A DNA stretch of 64,000 nucleotides from Clonostachys chloroleuca (lineage: Eukaryota > Ascomycota > Sordariomycetes > Hypocreales > Bionectriaceae): NCBI GenBank assembly GCA_037952775.1, contig JBANAY010000001.1, forward strand, positions 6,262,001 to 6,326,000, in the 5' to 3' direction. This document shows positions 55,163-64,000 of the stretch, in pieces. Within the stretch, counting starts at the first letter, position 1. The number at the start of each line of letters is the position of its first letter. Both the position numbers and the translations under genes were made by a program. The notes beneath the pieces were generated by a model, which was given only the letters and a program-made list of their open reading frames with translations, did not search any database and was not told the DNA's origin.

Positions 55163-57274
55163 TTCTCGGTGGACAGTGGTGGTGTGCGCTGAATCTGAGA
55201 TTCGCACAAATGTGCATGCGTTTGCCTTGCGAAATGCTCCCTCTTCGCATTCTTCGCATCCAGGCCCCGTTCAGTTGACCGGTCCCACTCGGCTTACCCC
55301 AAGTTACGGACCTATGAGGAGATGGAGAGTGGAGTTTTTGCCAACTGCCAAGTTGTGCGAGCATTTCGCAAAACTCAGGTGCCCGTGTTAGACGTTAGTA
55401 ACGTGCTTACGTACATCTTCATATTAAATGCGAACCATTTAAGAAGAGGCAGCCAACTGGAAGAATGGATGATGTATGAACGCCCTCAACCCCTGATCAA
55501 AAGACGCGAAACAGTAAAGGTATGGCAAGCCAATGCAAAGCAGCCCTGAAGTAAGTGAAGCTTTTTTTGACCACTCGTCTTGACGGCAGACAACCATGTC
55601 AGCCTCGTAGCAATTGACCATCGCGTGCGAAGACAGGCTGTTCAGGACTACAGCAACCGCTCATCGGATTAGAAGACAGGTTGTTTAGGGCTATTGTCTA
55701 TCAACTTGGAATATGAAGGAGGGCCTTCTCTTTTGCCTGGGCAGCGGGCGTTTACCCCCGACGGCGCTCGGGATGCATCAACACGTATAAAAGAAGCAAG
55801 CGGTGTTAAGAGGTTAAGAGGGCAGTAAAAATTACATTTTGACCAATAGTAAAGAATAGAAATAAGCAAAAACAGCCAAAGAGGTTGAGGTAGGCCCACT
55901 TAGAGTACATTTTAATCCTATTATTAGAAGCTAGCTCTCAGCGCGCATCGCCTGCACGAATATCAAGCCACTCAACGATATATGCAATAGCGATGGAAGT
56001 CATAGGTAGGTAAGTGGACGAAAGAAAGCTCGATACGATAATTAAGGGACTTGTCTTATAGCTCTAACTAGTCCTTTCTCTACTAATAAAATATACAATC
56101 AATTGAGGAACCTCAAATTAAATGTTTGTTCCGTGACTGATCTGTTGATCAACCAACGTATGTTTAGGGTAGGTTGATTCTTGCCAATATTAGCAATCCT
56201 ACCTAAGGTAAGCTTCGGCATGTGGAGAATAACTTGGTCTCGCGTTCTCATGTGCTTGTCGCGTCAGCCCTCATTTCCCTTCGTCGTCCTCCAGGGATCC
56301 TCTAGCCGGAAACGCCAAATCGTTATTCCAGTCCAGGCTGTCAACTGTGTCTGGGAAGTGCAATGTCCTCTCCACTCGTACTCGTAAAGTTATTCCCGAA
56401 CTTGACCAAAATATGATCTGCACGCATCCTTCCTCACACTTTGCGCTCTGACCTGCAAACACACCCACCAGCATTCTCAACCCGTCTTTCGGCTGCATCG
56501 CGTCGCCTATGAGAATGGGAGAATAATGTTAGATATCTCCCCCGAAAGAGTTCTCGAGTTTGCATAGATCATAGCCATCATGCGGCGCTGAAGACTTGAA
56601 GCGTAGCATGTGCGCGAGCTTGAAATCTGCAGGGGGTAGCCGGCTATTGTGATCAGAATGGAGAGACTGGGATGTAAGTAACCCAAGTATCATATCCCTA
56701 ACAGCAAGAAGCGACCGGCGAGAGAAGAGATCATGCAGTTTCTCGACTCCCATCCCTTGGCGCAATGTGTATCCCACCTGTACGCTGAAGAAGCTAGCCA
56801 TAATTGCGTATGTGGCGACGAGGGCTGTGCCAAGATGCTTTAGTTCACACCCCTACCTCGACTTGGGGGGCTGAGGGTTGCCAAAACACTTATGATGAGC
56901 ATACAAGTCTGGCGTGGTTGGATAGAGTTATTTCGAAAGCGTAGAAATTGGAGACTGGCGTGCGGGGCTCCAGAGCCTTCGAAAGCCTTGCGACATGCAC
57001 CAATTGGTCTTGAGTCTGACCGGAACGCTGTCTCGTTCTCTCAAAAACTTGCTATCCTACAACTTGCACGGCCTGGGCGGCTTTTCCCTTTTAATGTATA
57101 CGCCTTTTTATAACGGCCATTTTCATCATCTCCGAGTTGTAAATATCGGGTTGAACGATGCGGATATCTTTGCATTTGAACGGTTGGGCATTTCCCATCA
57201 TTCTAGAAGGCTACGATGAGAAATATTTAGACTAAATTGACAAACGATCTACATATTTAAAGGCAATCTATACC
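55163..57274. other. Long intergenic region upstream of HET and downstream of PKS
   Basis: About 2.1 kb, holding the minisatellite at 55571-55691, AT-rich DNA and a short unsupported minus-strand frame (56529-56801, 90 codons, no family signature). No other gene seen. Confidence 0.45.
55571..55691 (+). repeat. Degenerate ~43-base minisatellite, locus B
   Basis: One partial and two near-complete copies (about 55604-55647 and 55649-55691) of the same unit seen at 20086-20240. Shared blocks include GTAGCAAT, GAAGACAGG and a closing AGGRCT/AGGGCT. Confidence 0.65.
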
Positions 57275-60200
57275 TTACGACAGAGAAACAAACCTCGAAA
57301 TTCCAGCTGCCTTGGCAGCCAATTGCCCAATACGTTGGCCACCAACGATTTCAAAGACGGATACATCCGATCCAATCTCCTTTGTCATCCAAGTACGCAG
57401 TTCCACCGCCACGAGCGAATCGACACCATACGTGTGCATAGGTCGAGCAGGGCCAAGCTCAGCAAGATCAACGCTTAGAACCTTGGAGAGTTTTTCTAGA
57501 AGGGCGTCGAGAACAATCTGTTCAGCCTCTGACTGTGTCTTGGCAGCGGAGAGAGCGGAAGCGGCCGATCCCTTTCCACATCCTTGCTTCCCGGCGTTTC
57601 CCCCATCCTCGCCGTTGTGCAGGATCATGTGGTTGAATCGTGGCTCGTGCTGCCACTCGGGCTGACTGGCGCCCTCTGCAGCAGAGTACTTGGGGAGCCA
57701 GAGCCTGGGCACGACTTGAGCCTGCTTGGCAAGTTTTCCCTTGTTGTCCGGGCCAACGGGGCGGGAGTAGAAGTCGATGGCGGCAATGAGTTCCTCGGCC
57801 GACATGTGGGACCATCCAATGTTGAACAAGTATTCCATCAGCAGCGGCTTGGTGGCTACCATGCCGGCGTCGTTCATCATAGGAACATTAAGAGCGACGA
57901 CGTTGTGGCCCTCTGCGGCGAGGGTTCGGGCAAAGACATCCTGGTATGAGTTGCCGGCAGCGTAGTTACTCTGGCCAGGGTTGCCAATGATGGAGGCCAT
58001 AGAGGAGAGCATGATGAAGAAATCGAGAGTGGCGTCCTCGTTCTTTGAGGTTAGAGTCTCCCACAAATTTTTGGTTCCAGCGACCTTTACACTGAGTGTA
58101 CGCTGCCACTCGTCAAGGCTCATGTCCTTGAAGGTGTTGTCCTATGATCTATGTTAGCTCTTCAACTTCAAGTAATTGGGAATGAGGCAAGTGAAAAAAC
58201 TTACGCTGAGAATAGTGGAAGCCTGGATGCATCCTCGTACAGGTGGCATCTGCGCAAGGCAAGAAGAGATGACGCTCTCCAAGGTGTCCTTGCTGGTAAT
58301 GTCGCAAGCAGGGGTGGCAATGGTCACGCCTTGGCTCTGTAATTCAGCAATAAGTGCTTTGGCAGATTCATCAACCGCTCCTCTTCTGGATGTGACAATC
58401 AAATTCTTCACTCCCTGCCTGACCATCCACCGAATGATTTCCTGTCCAAGACCTCCAAATCCACCAGAAACAACATATGTGGCTTCCGAGTTGAATTTGG
58501 CAGCAGGCTTGGGAGGTTGAACCACAGCAACAACGTCATTCTCACTGGGGACAATGACGAGCTTTCCAATGTGCTTGCCGGACTGCATGTGGCGCAGGGC
58601 GTCTTGAATCTGGGAAAGGGAATACCTGGTGATGGGAGTTTCACGCTTTATACCCTGGCTAAGAACGCTGTCCATGGCACGCCCAAAGAGGTCCTCGATT
58701 CTGTCCATGTCGGTGTTTTGCATGTAGTTTAGCTCAATGGCCTCGAATCGAGCGCCCCGCGCAAATGTGCCCATGGAGATGCGAGCCCTTGACTCAATGT
58801 CGGAGAGACCAATTTCAGCGAATCGCCCGAAGGGGGCAACGCATTCCCAAGTGGCTCGGAGAATGTCTCCGGCCAGACTGTTGATGACAATGTCAACACC
58901 ACGGCCATTGGTCATGCGCATGACACCGGCCTTGAAGGAGACGTCTCGGCTGGAGAAAATGTGGTCACGAGGCAGTCCGTAGGTCTTCTCGAGGAACTCA
59001 CGCTTCTCAAGACTGCCGACTGTGGCAAAGATCTCGGCACCTTCGCGCTGGGCAAACTGTATGGCAGCTTGACCAACACCGCCGGCGGCAGCGTGGATGA
59101 GCACGGTCGACTTCTTGCCACGGGCAGTGCGCTTTCCTAGGTCTCCGATATCATACAGGCACGCGTATGCGGTGGTATACACGATAGGAATGACCGCTGC
59201 CTCGTCGAAGGAAAGAGTCTCGGGGATGTAGCCGAGCGTGCCCTCCAGGGCTCGGACATGGGTGGAAAAGGCACCCTTGAAAGCGAAACCAAACACGCGG
59301 TCACCGGGCTTGAAGCGTTGGACCTGGGGACCGACCCGTGTGACAATGCCTGCGGCCTCAAGTCCAACTGACGTCTCATTAATCTTGCCCAACATCACGG
59401 CTAGATCTTTGAAGTTGACAGCGGTGGCCATGGTCTTGAACTCGACATCCGTCTCGGCGAGTGGGGAAGCGTAGAGAGGGTCGTCGTTGAAGCATAGCGA
59501 GTCGAGCAGACCAATGTCTCTGATCTTGAGCGTTAAGGACCTTGTGGCATCCGCGCCAAATGCGACATCAGCGACCTCGGCAGCTGCAGTCTGCTTCTTG
59601 ACATGGGTGGTAACAGCAGTGGACTCGACTAGTCGAGGGATAGTGACCAGGCCCTCAATCACCTTGTAAGAGGTTTCAATCGGCCCCTCTGTCTTCTTGA
59701 TAGCGTTGTCAATCTCCATAATCTTGTCCACGATGGTATCAACGATGGGCTCACCCTGGAAGGTGAGAATGACAAAGTCGAGTTCTGGACGCTCAAGACG
59801 AATACAAGTAGCGAACCCGGTAACGAGGTCAGTGTCCTGGCAATCGTCCTTGTTCACCCAAACGAGTCTCTTGCCGTCCATCATACCCTTCAGCGCCTTG
59901 AGGCTACCCTCGGTGACATTGGTGAGCAATCCAGTCTCGATCTCAGGGAGGAGAATACACGTGCTGTTGGAAAGATCGTTGGTTGCGCAAATCTCTGCAT
60001 ACTCGTCAATGGAGGCGCGTTGGGTGGCATGGTTAACAGGCATCGAGGCGCACAGCTTGTCTGCTACCTCTGATTGCAATTTGGAATTGGAGTCTGCGAC
60101 AATATAGTAGTTGCTGGTTGCAGATGATAGGGAGCCTGTGTCTGAGCCAGTTATCGGCACGTTGGAAACAATGATGGATGAGTCCTGGTCCCAGAACACG

Positions 60201-63200
60201 GCATCAACACCAGTAAAGCCAGATGTGATGAGGTGTTTGCTCCAGGATTCGATATCATCTCCTCCTTCGGCAACGGAAAGGACGAGCCTGCCGCCTTTCT
60301 TGAGAAGCGCGTGGATGTTACCCAAAATAACCCCAGCGTCGTCGTCCAGTCCAAGTCTAGTGGCAACAACGACAATGTCGTATCCATGGGCCTCGAAACC
60401 CTGAGCCGTTGGGTCTTGCTTTACATCCAGGACCTGGAATCGCAGACGCTCATCGGAGAGGCTCTCTTGAGACTTATCGGCGCATCGAGGAGTGGCATCA
60501 GTCACATAATATTGCGTAAATCTTTGGCCTAGAGTGGTGACAATCTCTTTAGTTGCGACTCCAGTGCCCGCAGCCACCTCGAGATACTTCATCCCGGGGT
60601 TCTTGTGAGCTAGAGTGTTGAGGTACTTTTGCAGCCCTCCAGGCACTCCGAACTTCTTACTGGCTTCTTCGAAACTCAACAAGTCAGGGTCAACAACCCA
60701 GTCAATGTTCCAAGCCTTATGCTTGGGGTCATCGACCTGGGTTGAGGTGTCCTCATCGCTCTCGACTTCTGTAACGATCAGACCAGACACCAGAATCTTC
60801 GGATCCTTGGTGGTGGGGTCAACAGCAGTGCAAGTCATCTCATACTCCTTGCGTCCGTGAGGCTCAGTATCTGCGCAAACCAGGTAGCCCTCGTCGGAGT
60901 GCTCAGAGCCGGAAACCCAAAGCTCATCGACGAAAGTGAGAACGATGGCATTCTTTTGTTTACGCTCAGGGTTTGAGATGAGAGGAGCCAGACACACTTG
61001 GAGCGCTCCATCGAGGGTTGTCGGGTGGATCAGCTGAGGCTGAACGTATTCGTGGGGCATCAGCTTCTTGAGAATTGGGATGGTGGAGTTGACCTTGGCG
61101 AAAGCCTTGCCTGTCTCGTGGTCGACATTGGGATCAGACACGGTCTGGAATGTTGGACCGAAAACCAGACCGACGTCAGTCCATGCATCATAGATCTTCT
61201 TGGCCTCCACTAGAGTTGTACATTTCTCCTTGGCGTCATCAGTCGTCTTGCCGCAGGTCTGCTTCAGTACCTGATCTTCCACATCCACAGCATTCTTCGT
61301 CTCTGCGTACTCGACCAAGACCTGGCCACGGCAGTGCTCACGCCACTCGTCGTCATCCTGGGCGGTGCAGATCTGGAACTCACGCCATGGTGAAGCCTTG
61401 CTCTCGACAGCAGCCTGCTTGACAGGTCTGAGGTACAAATGAGACTCGATGCCCATGGCGTCGTCGGGAACTTGCAGCGCTTGGTGGAAAGATACTTCTC
61501 TGAACCGGAATCCCTTGATTGCCTTTCCAGGATTCGATGCCTCAGCAAGTTGACGGCAGCCCTCGATGGCCATGACGAGCATGCCAGCAGCGGGGTAGAG
61601 CACCGCTCCTGAGACGGTGTGGTGCTCAACCCAAGGGTTCTCGGACAGACGGATCCAGTTGCGCCAGATGGCATCGTGCTTTCCATCCCAGTCATTGACG
61701 GGAGCACCAAGCAACTCGTGACGTACGTGCGCGCGGTTGCGGAAATTCCTGCTTAACCTGCTCTCATACCAGTACTCCTTGGAATGGTTGAAAGGGTACC
61801 TGGGCAGTCCAATCATCATTGATGGCTCCTCGCCCTCAATCTTGTTCACGGCAACCAGGTCGACCGAGAAGCCGCGGTTGAACAGAGAGCCAGCGCCTTG
61901 CATAGCGTTTTGGACATCGGGTTCACCACGCTTGAGCACATTGTGGTACTTTACGGCACCGCTGCCCCTGACCTCTTCAGTAATGTTACGCAGAGGACCC
62001 TTTAGAGCGGCGTGGGGCCCAATCTCAAGGACATCTGTGATCAGATGAGCCTCACCAGTCTCAGACTCGGACATGGCTTTGAACATGCAAGACACGGACT
62101 CATGGAATCGAACAGGAGACACCAAGTTTGTGGTCCAGTAGGCTGCCTCCTGCAACTTCGTAGGATCAATAAGAGTTCCGTAGGTTGAAGAGAAGAATTG
62201 AGGCTGGGGAGCAGCTGACGACCATTCCCCTCTCTCAATGTTGCCGAGCATCTTTGTGTACTCTGCCGACATCGGCTCCATGTACCTTGAGTGGTAGGCC
62301 ATCTCGACGGTCAGCTTGCGAGCAAAGACCTTCTCAGCCTGCAGCATGTCGACGAGCGCCTCGATCTGGGTCGTGTCTCCGCTAATGGTGTGGCTCTCCT
62401 TGCTGTTCATGCAAGCAACGGTCAGCTTCCCGCTGCCCTCAAAGCCAAGCTTGTTAACTCTGTCGATTGCCTCGGTGGAGTTGTCGAAGTCTAGTCCAAC
62501 AGCAGCCATAGTGGTGCTTGGCTGTTCTTCGGAGCGAACCAGCTTGGCTGACATGTTTCCTGTGAAGAAGAAAAGAGTCGGTCAAAAAAGGGGAGCTGAT
62601 CAACATATGAAGAGACCGAACTTACCACGCCAGTAGGAAATTTTCCACGCAGACTCTTTGGAGATGGCCCCTACAGAGTAGGCGGCGGCAATCTCACCAG
62701 AGGAGTGACCGGCAACGGCCTTGGCTGAAACCCCCAAGAAGCCAGGAGGTCTACTAGAGCGACTTGCAAGGTTGTGCAGAGAGGTTGTGAGAACTCGGCT
62801 TCATTAATGCGGGAAGAATCAGCGGCCTTCATGAGCTCGTCTATCATGCCAAGTCAGCTAACAATTCACTATGTATCTGACAACGCTGTTCATAGTTAGT
62901 TTATGTCTGGGTTGTGCGGCTTACCGATTGCAGACCAAGAGCACCCCAAAGTCCTGAGATAAGCATCCGATGCTTCAACGGCAGCGCGGAAGACCGGATA
63001 ATGCATCAACTCAAGTCCCATTTGAGCCCACTGAGCTCCTTGTCCAGTGAAAATAAATCCGAGACCAGCATCAGCAGCAACACGCGTAGCAGGCTGCTTC
63101 TCAGAAAGAGCCTCGAGGAGAGATTCCTTTGAGTTGGCGACAATAGCAGTGCGCCAGTTGAAATGACTTCTTTTGGCTGCCAAGGTATAGCTCAAGTCGT

Positions 63201-64000
63201 GTAGAGTGTCGTCCAACGATGGAAGGTACTCCTTGTACACATTGCACAATCTGGAGATGCCATCTTGGTCGTGAGAGCTTAGTACGTAGAGTTGAGGGCT
63301 AGTGGAATCAACTCCATTCGTGATGGTAGGAAGGGGCGCTGAGCCTGGTAGCTGGGGAGACTCAATGGTCTTGTGGGGAGCATTGTAACCGTTTGCCTTG
63401 AGAAAGCTGAGGGCGTCGTCCATCACAACGTGAGCGTTGGTACCCGAAACACCAAAGGAATTGATCGACAGGCGGCGAATGCCTCCCTCGATCTGGGGCC
63501 AGTGGCAAGCAGTCGTTGGGAAGAAGAGGTGCCAGTCATCGGGAATCTTGGGGTTCTTGTTTTCGAACCAGACATTGGCAGGGATAATACCTCTCTCGAG
63601 AGTGAGGATACTCTTGACGACGGAACCAATGCCGGAAGCTCCTTCAGAGTGGCCAATGTTACTTTTGACCGCACCCACAATAAGGGGCTCCTCAGCAGTT
63701 CGATACTTGGTGAACATCTCGCTGATGGCGCCGGCCTCTATTGGGTCACCAACCGGTGTGCCGGTGCCGTGGGCCTCAAAGAAGCGAGTCTGTGATGGGT
63801 CAATTCTAGCTTGGGCATAGGTTCTTCGCATGAGTTCTGCCTGAGACTCTTGCGCGGGTGTGGTGAGACCAGGGGAGTGGCCATCATGATTGCACCCTGT
63901 GTTGCGGATCACGGCTCGAATGGCTGACGAGTGACGATTATTAGTTTAGACCTCTCTCTTGAGGGATGATGTGTGACTTACTATCGCCGTCTTTGAGGGC
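57275..64000 (-). CDS. Highly reducing polyketide synthase (partial; runs off right edge)
   Basis: Iterative type I HR-PKS. Exons on the minus strand are 64000-63982 (gene continues outside), 63923-62925, 62840-62626, 62559-58205 and 58141-57275. Domains in order follow. The KS C-terminal half has [11 protein letters not shown] and NIGHSEG; its catalytic Cys lies outside the window. AT has [11 protein letters not shown] and, after the break, [14 protein letters not shown] has its catalytic His in [10 protein letters not shown] near 61621 and its Asp in LDGALQ near 61012. A shortened methyltransferase-like part contains LEVAAGTG near 60583. ER has [15 protein letters not shown] near 59090. KR has GGFGGLG near 58465 and [11 protein letters not shown] near 57964. 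ACP has its phosphopantetheine Ser in [10 protein letters not shown] near 57418. No thioesterase follows. One break: the G5 run at 62731-62735 in the AT domain is one base short. All else is open, so a sequence error is likely. Product unknown. Confidence 0.93.

Noticed and set aside
56529..56801. 90-codon minus-strand small protein
   Set aside because: ATG-led, but no signal peptide, intron support or recognisable family; could be chance in a 2 kb spacer.

Overview
This is a stretch of nuclear DNA from a filamentous ascomycete (Pezizomycotina; Hypocreales is only a guess). The evidence is short 50-85 base introns with GTRAGT-type donors, Zn2Cys6 regulators, HET-domain genes, a highly reducing polyketide synthase (HR-PKS), a GH71 alpha-1,3-glucanase and DUF3433/DUF1989-type families. 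I saw no tRNA, rRNA, CRISPR array or recognisable intact transposon. The genes are accessory in character, and many are broken or truncated, as in a subtelomeric or rearranging compartment.

Layout. 0.6-7.3 kb: a frameshifted FAD monooxygenase, an Hsp30/opsin-related membrane protein, a broken SRPK-like kinase and a small secreted protein. 7.8-19.1 kb: a HET-domain gene, an UNC93-like transporter, a large intact TPR-CHAT (caspase-fold protease) gene and a broken PD-(D/E)XK nuclease-like gene. 20-31 kb: a 43-base minisatellite, a pantothenate/allantoate-type MFS gene, a Zn2Cys6 regulator, a DUF1989 protein, an F-box-like protein and a second MFS gene. 31.3-40.9 kb: a run of decayed genes (Zn2Cys6 regulator, carboxylesterase, 5'-truncated MFS, P450 with two frameshifts, truncated TPR-CHAT relic). 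42-50.2 kb: an intact DUF3433 membrane protein, head-to-head truncated OPT transporter and M61 peptidase fragments, and a GH71 glucanase. 51-55.2 kb: an unrecognised broken reading frame and a second HET gene. 57.3-64 kb: an HR-PKS that runs off the right edge.

How genes may work together. The two HET genes, the TPR-CHAT protease and its relic, the kinase relic and the nuclease-like relic are the kinds of proteins found in fungal allorecognition or cell-death repertoires; their joint action is inference. The monooxygenase, P450, esterase, MFS and Zn2Cys6 genes resemble parts of secondary-metabolite clusters. They are scattered and mostly broken, so a working cluster is not shown except possibly around the PKS beyond the right edge.

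Many frame breaks sit at short homopolymers that are exactly one base short. Some pseudogene calls could therefore be assembly errors; each entry states what breaks the frame.
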